From Euonymus europaeus (lineage: Eukaryota; Streptophyta; Magnoliopsida; Celastrales; Celastraceae), in assembly GCA_963580455.1 (NCBI GenBank), contig OY756972.1, positions 7,579,001 to 7,643,000 of the forward strand: a stretch of 64,000 nucleotides of DNA, read 5' to 3'. Of this stretch, positions 1 to 10,776 are shown in pieces. A program made the position numbers and the translations under genes. The notes below the pieces were generated by a model. It was not told where the DNA came from and made no database searches. It saw only the letters and a list, made by a program, of their open reading frames with translations. Every line of letters begins with the position of its first letter. Position 1 is the first letter of the stretch.

Positions 1-2206
1 GGCGAAGACGATAAGCAGGAACCGCCTTTGTGAGAAAGTCTGCTAATTGCTTTGCTGATTTAAGGTAAGTCAACTTCAAAAAACCTTCTTGAATCTTGTC
101 TCTAGTGAAATGGAGATCAATTTCTATGTGTTTTGTCCTTTCATGAAAAACTGGATTGTTGGAGATGTGAATTGCTGCTTGATTATCTCATTTTAAGGAC
201 TTGGGTCGCTCAATTGGTATCTTCAATTATTAAAATAGATTTGAAAGCCAAATGAGCTCACTGGTGGTAGCAACTATGGCTCGGTATTTTGCCTCTACAG
301 AAGACATAGACACAGTATGTTATTTCTTTGATTTCCAAGATATGAGTGAATGACCTAATTGAATAAAATATCCAGTAACCGATCTTCTTGTATCCACACA
401 AGCAGCCCAATCAACATCACAATATGTTTTTATCTACAAAATGTTAGTACTAGGATAGAACATATATTTATTGATAGTACCCTTTAAATATCTAAGAACT
501 CTATGAGCTGTTTGTAAGTGTTGATCTGTTGGTTGATGCATAAATTGACTTAGAGTATTCACTGCATATGTTATGTCTGGCCTAGTTATGGTAAGATACA
601 TAGGTCTCCCTACAAGTCTCTTGTATTGCATAGGATCCTCTATTGGTTTCCCTGAAGTTGTAGAAAGTTTTAAATTCGCATATGTTGGAGCAGTGCTAGG
701 CCTAGCATTTGTAAAAGATGTATCTTTTAATAAGTCTTGTGTGCATTTTCTTTGACACAAAGTGATTCCGGAGTCTTGATAATTAACTTCTAAACCTAGG
801 AAATACTTTGATGTCCCTAAGTCCTTAATTTTGAAGCAACTAGCTAGATATTCTTTGAACCTATGAATCAAATCAATATCATTACCTCCTAGAGCCATGT
901 CATCTACATAGAATAGAAGAATGACAATTTTATCTCCCTTGTGATAAGTAAACAAAGAACAATCTGCCTTACTTTGTTTAAAACCAAAACTAATTAAGGC
1001 CCTTGTACACTTATCATTCCATTGTCTAGAAGCTTGTTTCAAACCATAGATTGACCTTTTTAATTTACAGACTTTATTCTTATCTAAAGTATTATAACCA
1101 GGAGGTAGTTTCATATATACCTCCTCTTCTAAGTCTCCATTAAGAAAAGCATTATGAACATCCAAATGATGAATGTACCATTTTTGTATGCTTGCTAAAG
1201 CAAGAAAAACTCTAACAGTAGTTATTTTAACCACTGGTGCAAAAGTTTCAGTATAATCAAAGCCTTCACTTTGATTGAAACCTTGTGCGACTAACCTAGC
1301 TTTAAATCTTTCAACTGTGCCATCAGCTTTGTATTTTATTTTATAAATCCATTTACATCCAATAGCTTTTCTTCCCTCAGGTAGGTCTGTCAATTCCCAA
1401 GTTCTATTTTCCAAAGCTTGCATTTCTAAATGCATAGCTTGAATCCAATTTGCATCCTTTAAAGCTTCTCTGTAATGCCTTGGTTCTTTATGAATTGAAA
1501 TGTTTGCTAGAAAATGTTTGTATGGTATGACATGATCACAAGCATGATGAGTGATAGATGCAATGTAGTCTTCTAAATATGTTGGCCTTTTTCTATTTCT
1601 AGTAAGTCTACCTTGTGTATGAGTTGAGGAATCAGATACTTTGTCAAAAGTTTCTGATTCTAGATTTGTTGGAGTTATTATGTCAGTAACCTCTGTATGA
1701 GTTAAAAATTCAGGAACTTCCTTAGAAGTTTCTGAATCTTTAATTTTTGAACACTTTAGACAAGAATTGTTTGTAGCTTGAAATGGAAATTCATTTTCAT
1801 AAAAAACAACGTTTCTTGCAATGATGATTTCATGATTTTCTATGTCTAACAACTTGTATCCTTTAGTTCCTGAAGGATATCCTAGGAAAATGCAATTTCT
1901 AGTTTTGTGTTGGAACTTAGACCTAAGAGGCCTATTGTCTTTAGCAAAGCAAAAACACCCAAAAACCTTTAAGTCTTTATAATTCACTGATTTATTATAA
2001 AGTATTTCATAAGGTGTTTTATTGTCTAATATTCTGCTAGGTAATCTATTCATAAGAAAAATTACAGTTTGAACACACTGATTCCACAACTCTTCTGGAA
2101 TACCACTTAGGATTTTAATAGTTCTAGCTATGTTCAATATATGTTGATGTTTCCTCTCAACAATTCCATTTTGTTGAAGGGTATAAGGACAAGACTTTTC
2201 ATGCAA
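1..2206 (-). pseudogene. copia-1 reverse transcriptase and RNase H, with the end of integrase
   Basis: The 590-codon open stretch (434-2206) begins inside integrase: the NGIVERKH motif carries the catalytic Glu of the DDE triad. It then runs through the integrase tail (KVFGCFCF, FLGYPSGTKGYKLLD) into RT. RT motifs include KARLVAQGF, LDVHNAFLNGDL, the polymerase active site YVDDM (near 897-911) and KYFLGLEV. RNase H continues below 434 but is broken by stops at 434-436 and 320-322, the second replacing a residue in the ISWKSKK-HTVS motif. The chain ends at the window edge in a [12 protein letters not shown] sequence at about 20-45. Known copia RT and RNase H copy the RNA into DNA in the cytoplasmic particle; this copy cannot. 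Confidence 0.92.
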
Positions 2207-2616
2207 TATTCCTTCCTGTAAAAAAAATTTGTCATTTGAAATTCTAACCCATTGTCACTCCTTATGATTTCTACAATTTTATTAAATTGAGTCTTTACAA
2301 ATTGAATAAAAATTTTGATATATGATCTTGTTTGAGCTTTAGAAGTCATTAGATAAGCCCATATCATTCTAGAATAGTCATCTACTATTGTTAAAAAATA
2401 TTTATAACCTTCCTTAGAGGCAACTGAATTAGGACCCCAAATATCCATATGAATCAACTGAAAACAATGCTTAGTAGTAGAAGTACTAACACCAAAAGGC
2501 TTTCTATTCATTTTACCCATCTTACATTGCTTACAATCATCAAAAAGACATAAGGGTACATCAGAAATTAGTTTGGAAACTTCTCTAGAAGGATGCCCTA
2601 GTCTTCTATGCCAAGT
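2134..2616 (-). pseudogene. copia-1 integrase zinc finger and catalytic core (frameshifted)
   Basis: On the minus strand WHRRLGHP (H-x4-H) is followed by CKQCK (C-x2-C), the HHCC zinc site that precedes the copia integrase core. The core shows HMDIWGP (first Asp) and RSDNGLEF (second Asp). The Glu motif lies in the next frame, in the ORF ending at 434. The frame changes at a run of eight A at 2220-2227 (T on the coding strand); the homologous reading needs one more or two fewer bases there. An in-frame stop at 2617-2619 separates this block from protease. Confidence 0.85.
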
Positions 2617-3015
2617 TTATGGATTTACAAAAGCATTAACAAAACAATTTGTCTTCATTGGTCCATTCACTTCCTTAGCCAAAAGATATAGGTCTTTATC
2701 AATCAGTCCCAAGCCAATCTTCTTGTATGTGGCTATTTTCTGCATTTCACATTTATTCTGTGTGAAAAAAATAGAAAATTGACCATCTTTTGTTATTTGA
2801 CTTACTGAGATTAGATTGAAATCAAATGAGGGAACACATAAATCATGATCCAGAGTGATTTCCTTGTTAATTTTAACTTGACCTATATGAGTGATAACAT
2901 GCCTTTCACCATTAGGAAGATAGACATAAGAATCATATGCATTATGATATGATGCAAGAAGAGATTTATCACACACCACATGATTTAAAGCTCCACTGTC
3001 AATCAACCACTTATT
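2617..3015 (-). pseudogene. copia-1 aspartic protease and pre-integrase domain
   Basis: WLIDSGALNH is the retropepsin active-site motif (D-S-G) of a copia protease. It is followed by a typical LPNGERHVITHIGQV flap-side segment and LCVPSFDFNLISVSQI, which leads to the GAG-pre-integrase region. The usual copia active-site sequence is DSGATDH; here the second half is A-L-N-H, a mild divergence. One in-frame TAA (3016-3018) separates it from gag and one (2617-2619) from the HHCC region, so gag-pol was once a single frame. Confidence 0.88.
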
Positions 3016-4358
3016 TTAAGTTTTAAGTTTAGTATGAGATGTACCTGCCACTGAAGCTACAGTGGCTTCCTCCTCAGTGTTGGCTCTTTGATGAAGAAAT
3101 GCCAATAATTGTTGGCATTGCTCAGCACTGAAGTCCATCCTGGGTTGGTCAATGACAGCATTGATAGTAGGAGTCTTGGTGTTATGCTGGCTATTGTTCT
3201 GCTTATGCCTTTTGGAAGGTGGATACCCATGGATTCTGAAGCATTTGTCAATATTGTGATTAGTCATCTTGCAGTGAGTATAGAACTTTCCAGTCTTGTT
3301 GCTCTTTGATTTGTCTGAATTATTGTTTTTGAAATTTCTATTATTCTGAGACTGATATTGTTGACAGCCATAGCTATGGCTTCACCAGTTGGAGCCAGTT
3401 CTTGATTAAAGATCTTTTGCTTCTTCTCTTCTTGGAGAATGATGTCAAAGGCTCTTTTTGTGTCTGGTATAGGTACCATTAATAGAATCTGGCTGCTAAT
3501 ACTACTGTAGGTCTCATTGAGACCCATTATAAATTGCATCAATTTCTGTTCCTCATTTTTAGACATGTTGTCTTGATGAGTTTCACAAGAAGTCCCACAC
3601 TTGCATATTCTGCTTTTCTGGTAATCCTGCATTTCCTCCCACAGAGCTTTAATCTTGCAATAGTAGTCTGTCACACTAAGATCTCTTTGCTTGACATTGG
3701 CTAATTCTCTAAAAATTTCAAACACTCTTGCTTTGTTAACAAGAACATATATGCCTTTAAGTTCTGCCCATAGTTCAGTTTCCGAACTTGTGGTGGAGAT
3801 GCTGGAAAGGACTTGCTGGGAAACACAATTGGTTATCCAGATTTTGATCTAGCTATTCGCTTGAATCGAAAGTTAGTGATTTTCATCATGAATATCTGGT
3901 AATAGCAGAGTACCATTGATAAAACCCAACTTATTTCTTGCTTGAAGAGCTGTCTGGAAATTGGAGCTTCAGACATGGTAATTTGTACCATTAAGCTCAT
4001 GGGTAACCAACTTTGTAATAGCGAAATCACTTGTTACAAAGTTGTAAGGATTTTGATAAGGATTATTTGGTTTTGATTGATGGTGTGGTGTTTCAACAGG
4101 TAGAAAAGAAGGATTAAGTGTTGAAGATGTAGGTGTGGGAAGAAGTGGAGGTGCGGAAATATGAACTGGTGGAATAGGATAAGACTGAGAGAAAATAGGA
4201 AAAGTAGGTGGTCTAACCACTGAAGAAGTTGCTGCATTTGTGATAGGTATGTGTTGCATACCTCTCATAAAATTGTTTGCCTCATTTAAGGCTTGTGTAA
4301 CCCTGTGATATTCTTCAATATTAACACTTGGTGGAGTCACGTTCGGCTCCGATACCAT
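3016..4358 (-). pseudogene. copia-1 gag
   Basis: The reading frame begins with an ATG that spans the last LTR base and the primer binding site (4356-4358). It has a Pro-rich N-terminal region, then the capsid-like UBN2/retrotran_gag motif HELNGTNYHV, interrupted by TGA at 3969-3971 where a Trp codon is expected. Two more stops (TAA, TAG) follow between about 3845 and 3870. The capsid part continues at 3264-3725 (VKQRDLSVTDYYCKIKALWEEM). A frameshift near 3370 leads into the zinc knuckle YTHCK-x4-H-x4-C. The usual first Cys of the knuckle (YCTHC) seems to be missing. Confidence 0.85.
4345..4357 (-). promoter_or_regulatory. copia-1 primer binding site
   Basis: The minus strand reads TGGTATCGGAGCC, the usual plant copia primer site complementary to the initiator methionine tRNA 3' end. 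It lies directly next to the LTR end ...CGACA, which fixes the left edge of the LTR at 4358. Confidence 0.85.
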
Positions 4359-4576
4359 GTCGATTTTTATTCAATTGTGCTGTTAGTTTTGCAGATAAGG
4401 AGAAGAAGAAGGGAAAAGAAGATTAGGTGCAAGAGAGAAGAAGAAGAGAGTAGCCGAACTTGAACATGTTCTCATTCAACTGTTGAGAACTTAACGTTAC
4501 AATGCTATACATACATATATATATATATGTGTAACCAACGGTTACTTGAATGAAAAGACCTGCACAGTCCCGTACA
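4358..4576 (-). repeat. copia-1 5' LTR (right boundary uncertain)
   Basis: The LTR starts at 4358 (TG on the plus strand) beside the primer site. It contains an AT tract near 4512-4530 that could include the promoter TATA element. A TG/CA-type end fits 4576 (minus strand TGTACGGG...), but the partner LTR lies outside the window, so an end as far right as about 4750 cannot be excluded. Confidence 0.55.
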
Positions 4577-5935
4577 ATATTTGAAAAATCACTTGACTTA
4601 TTGACTAAAGAAAAATAAACAAAGAAGGCTAAAAGAATGAGCCCAAAATTATTAAGAACCAGAGAAAGCCCAATAAAGCTAATAACCCAATAAAACTAAA
4701 AAGACTTTAATAAGCCCAATGAAAAGATGAAGCCCTAAGATCCATCAAACAAGTAGCACTGGCAGCACGATCTCCATATGTCTCAAAGCTGAAACAAGAG
4801 CTCTGAATTGATTAATCTGGCTAACAGGTGGCTTGGTGATGACTTGGTGATGGTGGGTTCGATGGTGGCTTGGTGATGATGAAAGGAAAGGCTGTGGTGA
4901 CGATGGTTCCTGTGGTCGATGGAATGAGATTAAGAGAGGGAGTTTTTTTCGTGAGGTGTTGCTGGGAAGTCCAGAAGAGGAAGCTAGTTTGGTGATTTTG
5001 TTTTGAGAAGAATCGGAGATGGGCAAGTCCGGTCGTGAGTTCCCGGTGAATTGGTGGTTTTGGGTGAGCTCAGGAAGAGGTTCGGTAGAGATTTTTCAGG
5101 AGAGGCAGTTCACTCCCTCCACCCACAACTCCCCCTACCCCAGCCCCAACCCCCGTCTTGCTGGTTTCTTCTAGATATATCCTCGAAATCTCAGATCAAT
5201 TGGTTCTCTATTAATTCCAGTAACCAGGATCTAATGAAAGCAGTTTGAGTTGTGTGCCAAGTTATGGCAGTGAGTGATGGTGAGTAGAGATTTGAGAGTG
5301 GTGCAGGTGAGAGGTGTGATAGGGTGAGTGAATGTGGGGTTTTAATTGGGCCAGGCCGGACCAGTTAGATGGGCTTGGGGATTGGGCCCAGTTTGGGTTT
5401 TGGTTTCAATTGATTTTTGAATTGGGCTGGAGAGTTGGGTCAGGTTTATTGAATTTTAGTTTGGGCTTTATTTGGATTAATGAATTGGGATTGGGCCATC
5501 TCAATTGGATATTTTGGGTTTTCTTTTGGATTTGGGCCATGTCAATTGGATATTTTGGGTTTTCATTTGGATTTGGGCCATGGGACTTCTCTTTTTTATT
5601 TTTTTTTATTTTTTATTTTTGATTTTGATTTTATTTTTTGTTTAATTAACAATCAATTACAATTAAAAAAAATAAAAAACAACACCTACCAGGACAAAAT
5701 AAATAAAAATTTATTATGTTTTATATATTTACTTATTTAAATAATTAAGACAAAAAAAAAAGAATTAGACCCAAATACAATTTCTAATTTTCCATTAGGG
5801 CTTAAAATAGCATATCCTTTCCACTTTTCTCCTTCCTCGCTATTTTACTTACTTCATTGAAAATAACATTATTTATGTATTTATATTATTTTAAATTTTG
5901 AATTTCTAATAGTTTTAGTCCTCTAATTATCCTTG
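4577..5935. other. Unclassified flank without a recognisable gene
   Basis: Open frames at 4745-5026 (minus) and 5332-5622 (plus) have strongly biased composition (Ser/Pro/His and Trp/Phe/Gly) and no domain I recognise; they look like chance ORFs. The 5330-5600 stretch is rich in TTGGGCC-type words. 5600-5935 is low-complexity A/T sequence. Confidence 0.5.
5491..5580. repeat. 41-bp tandem repeat, about two copies
   Basis: The word TTGGGCCAT recurs at 5491, 5532 and 5573, a constant 41-bp step. The intervening sequence (TCAATTGGATATTTTGGG...) is nearly identical in the two full units. Confidence 0.85.
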
Positions 5936-5964
5936 AATTTTTTTAATCATACTAGATTGATGAT

Positions 5965-6125
5965 CGAAATTCGATCCGAACCGAACTGAACCGAAAACGT
6001 TAAGTTTTTTTGGTTTAGTTATCCAATATATATTTTTTGGTTATGGATTTTAAAATTCCATAACCGAATCAATTCGTACATTTCGGTTTCGGTTAAAAAC
6101 CAAATCGAAAACCGAACGGACACCC
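5965..6125. repeat. AACCG/CGGTT-rich inverted low-complexity segment
   Basis: Plus-strand CCGAACCGAACTGAACCG (about 5976-5994) is followed by CGGTTTCGGTT (6084-6094) and AAAACCGAACGG. The halves are partly complementary, so the strand could fold back. Such tracts often mark ends of plant transposons; no target duplication was found here. Confidence 0.45.
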
Positions 6126-6130
6126 TTACT

Positions 6131-7300
6131 ACCGGCTGACTTACCCAAAATAGGTAAGTGGATTTACGCTTTTTCAAGTGCGGGATTGTCAAAGTAATAA
6201 TAGGAGTGAATCCCAAATCATCTCACAAAGACTTTCGGTTTCGGCTTTGGTCTAAAGATTATTAATCTAACTACTAATTCAATATGGTATTCACAATGTC
6301 AAGTGATGACAAAATTGCACTAATCATTGGTTAAATTCGATTTTTCCTCTTGGGGTGATTGATTGAACAAAACCCTAAATTGCAATATATGAAATGGATA
6401 CTAGCTACTGCTGAAAATTGAAATCAAATGGACACAACTAAGCATAACATAAATCATTCAAGTGAAAGATAAATGGAATGAACAATAACCAAGTAGATTA
6501 AACTAGAAATTGCGAATCCAAATTTGATAACTAAATGAAATAAGAATAAGTAAAAATAGTTTAGAAATCAAATCCACTATTGAGAGTTGAGGCGAAATGG
6601 CATTCCAATCTACAAATAGATGTTGAAGCTAATCCAACTCGGGCTTTTCTCAAGCTCTACAATGAGGAAGAACTTCTTCTTCTAGTTGGTTGGGTCTCCA
6701 AAACTCCTAGAAATCTTCTTGTAGATGATTTTTGAACTCCCCTCAAGCACCAAAATGAAGAACGAAGCAAGAGAATAAACAGCCAAAGTGAGAGTAATCC
6801 CAAGAATGGGGTCTCAAGACCTTTAAAACCCTAATACATATGTTAAAATACCATCATAACCCTTTACAAATAAGTCCTATTGGTTAATTACATTGATTTC
6901 CCCAAAATATCCCTCAGAAATCGTGTAGAAAAGTTGTTATCGGGGTGCCTTCCGGACGGATACTAATGTGGAGTCTGGACGTGAGAGCTGGAAAATGTCC
7001 GCTACAGGCCTTTGTGCTTGGTCGTCCGGATGGTAGCCTCTTTTTGTCTTGGCTCTAGTTGCTCTTATGCTTTAACTGTCCGGATGCCTTCTGATATGCA
7101 TCCAGATGGATGATAATAAACTTTATTTTTCAGCTCTTAATTCTTCATTCTTCCCATAACGATCCCGATCAATCCGAAGCCTACAAAAACCATTCAAACA
7201 AGTCATAAATAACTGAAACAAGCTTAAAAAAGTGTCAAAACCAATTTTAGGTTGAGAGAACCCAATCAAGCACATTGAAACCCAAATGCTTAAGTGATAT
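6131..7300 (-). repeat. Minus-oriented LTR-like relic (Ty3 type, tentative)
   Basis: The left part (a CAAGTGCGGGATTGTC...GAATCCCA-like word order near 6175-6215) resembles the start of the solo LTR at 10847 and of the LTR at 53845 as they read on this strand. The stretch has no coding sequence and contains GTCCGGA-type repeated words at 6950-7110. Edges and target duplication were not found. Confidence 0.35.
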
Positions 7301-8599
7301 CATTTCCACATCTTTCAACTATCATCCCCAAAGCCTAAATTTTAAATCTCTAAGTTATCAAGCCAACTTGAACCACTACAAAATACTCAAAATGACTATG
7401 TCAAAGTGTTAGATTGTGCATTGACTCATTAACACGAATTTCGACCACTCAAACCTAAAATGTGTCTTTTAAGCACTAAAACTCAAGTTTTCTTCTTCTA
7501 AACTCCACAAGAATATGCAAAATATCATCCCAATCACCGACCTAAATAGTACCCATAAAGAAATAATTTCCAATCAACTAAAAGACCAATCTTTTAAAAA
7601 AACATGAAATAATTATCAATTAAGCAATCTCATATGGTATGTTACCTTAGCTAAATCTAATTATTTAATATTCTTATCACATCCATAACCCAACATACTT
7701 AGAGTAAGAATACGATAAATAATCATTGCCCAAGTTTTGCAAACATTCGCTTATTTAAGGAATCCTAAAGTTCCTAATTACGTACACATAACATAAAATC
7801 TACTAATTATGGTCAACAAAGTCTAGCATCCCTCACATTAGCATCATTATTGTTGATCAGCAACGGTGTTATCAACTGTAACTTCAGTATACTCAACAGA
7901 GTGATCATTACCTACATCACGAAACATAGTGAGCTGAGGCCCAACAAGTAACATTTATGCATGAATGAACATGAACCTCAATATTTAGAGAAGACAGTCA
8001 ATGAAAAACCTTAATCTAGTTTTAGGGCCCTTTACCCTTAGTAAACTGCTACAGGGTAATTGATAAATTTTTTTAACCAGTGTTCTAGCACCACAATTAC
8101 ACAAATATTATCATACACTATCCATCAATTATTTTTATTTTAATATAGTTGATTATTACTTATACTTGTGTGTTTCTCCTAACTCCGGTAGTTTGGCTAC
8201 TAGTATTTGTCCAAGATATTGAAAATAATATACCAAACATTGATTAATTTATCCTTAATTAATTTTGGTTGGGTTTGGGGATCAGATTTGGGTCAATTGG
8301 ACCCAAAGCGGGTCTGTATCACTCAACTAGGTTGACTTAACACGATTGCACCCATCTCCCTCCCACGAGTCTAGCAGACCCGAGGGATTTTTCTTTTTGG
8401 GTCATCACTAGTGGAGGCATAGTGAGACCTACTACTGGTATAGAATGGTAAAGGACTGTGCGGTGAACCCAACACCGGTGTCACTTATCTGAATGGTGGC
8501 CGTAATCTAGAGATTTTTGGCATCAAAGCTTGCGGCCTGTGGATTTTCTCCTCCTCTGTTGGTGGCCCAAATCGATTTTGTTCCATCACCAAGGTGTTG
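7301..8599. other. Non-coding relic sequence, nothing recognised
   Basis: No open frame, RNA gene or clear repeat pair was seen. The right-hand part may be degraded Ty3 pol that precedes the readable integrase, but I could not align it. Confidence 0.4.
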
Positions 8600-9880
8600 T
8601 TGTCCCAATCAATGAAGCTTTCCCGGATGAACAACTCTTTGCCCACCCTAGTATTCTAACTTTGTCAATTACCTTTCTAGTGGGCTACTTTGTGATTCAT
8701 TAACTTAGCAGAAAAAGAAAATATTTTTAGCCTCTATCAAGCACTAATATTAGGAAGATCCTTACTTATTCAAGCATGCTTCTAATCAAATCATTTGTCA
8801 TTGTGTTCCAGAAGACGAACAAGAGAGTGTCCTTCGCCATGCTCATGAGCTTGCATGTGGTGGCCGTTCTGGCCTGGTATTTTTAGGGATGCAATTCATT
8901 TTAGTCATACGTGTGATCGTTGTAAAAAAAACAAGCAATATTGGAAGAAGGAATGAAATGCCTTTAAAATGACATTCTTATTGTTGAGATGTTTGATGTG
9001 TGGGCTATTGATTTTATAGGACCCTTTCCCCTTTCCTTTGGTTATTTATAGATTCATGTAGCAGTTGACTATGTCTCCAAATCGGTAGAGGTCATAGCTA
9101 CGAAGATCAATGATTATAGGGTAGTGCTTTCATTCCTCAAAGATGTGTATTTTCTAGGTGTGTAACACCTTGGGCAATTATCATTGATGGGGGGAGTCCT
9201 TTTTCAAAATAAACCTTTTGAGACTCTATTGGCCAAAGATAACATCACCCATCGGGTAGCCACTCCTTACCACCCCGAAACTGCGGGACAAGTAGAGGTA
9301 AACAACCAAGGATTCAATTTTTTTTTGAGAAGATGGTGAGCACCACTACGAAGGATTGGGCAATCAAGCTTAATGATGCATTATGGGAATATGACAGCTT
9401 TTAAATCACCCATAGGGATGAGTCCATATCGTCTTGTATTCGAAAAAGCATGTCACCTCCAAATGGAAATCAAACATCGTGCTTAATGGAGTATTAAAAA
9501 ATTGAACTTTGTTATGAATGTCGCATGTGAGCACAAGAAACTACAGCTCAATGAGTTGGAGGAGTTTCATATGGAGGCATATGAAAATGCTAGGATCTAC
9601 AAGGAGCGTACAAAAGCTTTGCATGACAAATTGATTCGCCAAAAGGAATTCACAAAAGGTATGCATGTGCTATTATATAACTCAAGTCTCCATTTATTTC
9701 TAGGTAAATTAAACTCTAGGTGGACGGTTGATATCATGAATTTAAAGAATGGGAGCTCATTCAGGGTAAATGGCTAGCGATTGAAACCCTTCTTAGAGCT
9801 CACATCCATGGATGAAGCGATTGGTGAGGATGTGGATCCAGTTCACCACCTTATTCCATGATCATGACATCAAGTTGAGC
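8600..9880 (+). pseudogene. Athila-like integrase relic
   Basis: Fragments in changing frames follow the Ty3 order. INEAFPDEQLF lies near 8610, and VLRHAHELACGG-like words near 8840. AIDF carries the first Asp near 9005, and a DGG motif carries the second Asp near 9185. HRVATPYHPETAGQVEVNN holds the Glu near 9300. The C-terminal region then has [21 protein letters not shown] (9502-9777, still open for 91 codons). The tail has the SRW-x-V/G-D/P motif of the Ty3 GPY/F-type C-terminal domain. Frameshifts and stops are frequent, so this is an old copy. Confidence 0.82.
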
Positions 9881-10652
9881 CAACGATAATAAAAAATGGT
9901 GTTTGTTGGGATGTAAAACAACCAAAAAAGTTATGCAAATTCAATTATAAAAATAATAATAAAATCATGGTGGAGCCTTAAGTACGACCAGCACGCTTGC
10001 AGCACTAGCACGACCCAACGAGAATTCAGATAGTTGATCCTTCCTCGTAACCCACACATTTCTAGTGTGCGCGGTCCTTCTCCATTTAACCTAAATCACG
10101 TAACCCTTCTTTTATTAATTCCTACACCACAGTTTTCCTTCATCACGCTCCCGCTTCTTGTTCTCTCTTAAACCCACGATCCTACGATCTTCTCCTCTCG
10201 ATCAAGCATTCCTCGTGTGTTGTCTCTCTACCAATTATGTACTTCATTCTTTCTCTCTCGACATTGAAGGACATGATTTTCTATCTCCAAGGAAAAGTAT
10301 ATAATGGGTGGATGAATTTGTTACTTGCGACCTCTAATCCATGATTGAGATGTGCTTAATGATGCCATGTTTACATAGTCTCACCTTTGTTGCTATAAAT
10401 TTCTAGTTTTTGAGCTTTTTCTCATGGTGTGTTTGAATGTATTTGGAGAGGTATGGGTTGAATATGCATTGTGTACTGGCTAGTTTAGCTTTGTGGATTG
10501 TCTATTCGATTTTCATCTTGCCATTGGGTGTTTGTACTATTTTCTTCATGCTTTTGTGTTACTCCATACATGAATCCCCACAATGTCTATGATAAAATTC
10601 TTCAAGAATTTTTTGTCGTCTCCATGATTTCACTTTCTCTTGTGAATCCTTC

Positions 10653-10702
<50 letters not shown>

Positions 10703-10776
10703 AGTTGTGTAACTTCCTACTTTGTATGATTATATTCGATTCATGAACTAATACTTGTTTCTCTCTTGTAGGAACC
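9881..10776 (+). other. Non-coding spacer between integrase and env-position ORF
   Basis: No coding sequence. It ends in a pyrimidine-rich tract and AG (about 10751-10770) directly before the downstream ATG, resembling a 3' splice site. Confidence 0.5.
10656..10699. repeat. (AT)n microsatellite
   Basis: About 44 bp of uninterrupted alternating A and T. Confidence 0.95.

Larger units (their letters stand above)
1..4576 (-). mobile_element. Ty1/copia retrotransposon copia-1, degenerate, 3' end outside window
   Basis: Read right to left, this stretch gives LTR, primer binding site, gag, protease, integrase, reverse transcriptase and RNase H, which is the Ty1/copia order (integrase before RT). 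The RNase H end runs off base 1, so the 3' LTR is not in the window. Coding domains are recognisable, but nonsense codons and frameshifts break every one of them, so the copy is dead as a protein source. The gag type, with a CKM-H-C-F-x-I-HGYPP zinc knuckle, resembles Ale/Retrofit-like plant copia elements; that lineage call is inference. Confidence 0.93.

Noticed and set aside
5332..5740. Trp/Phe-rich ORFs at 5332-5622 and 5480-5740
   Set aside because: Overlapping frames of a low-complexity 41-bp repeat region with no domain.
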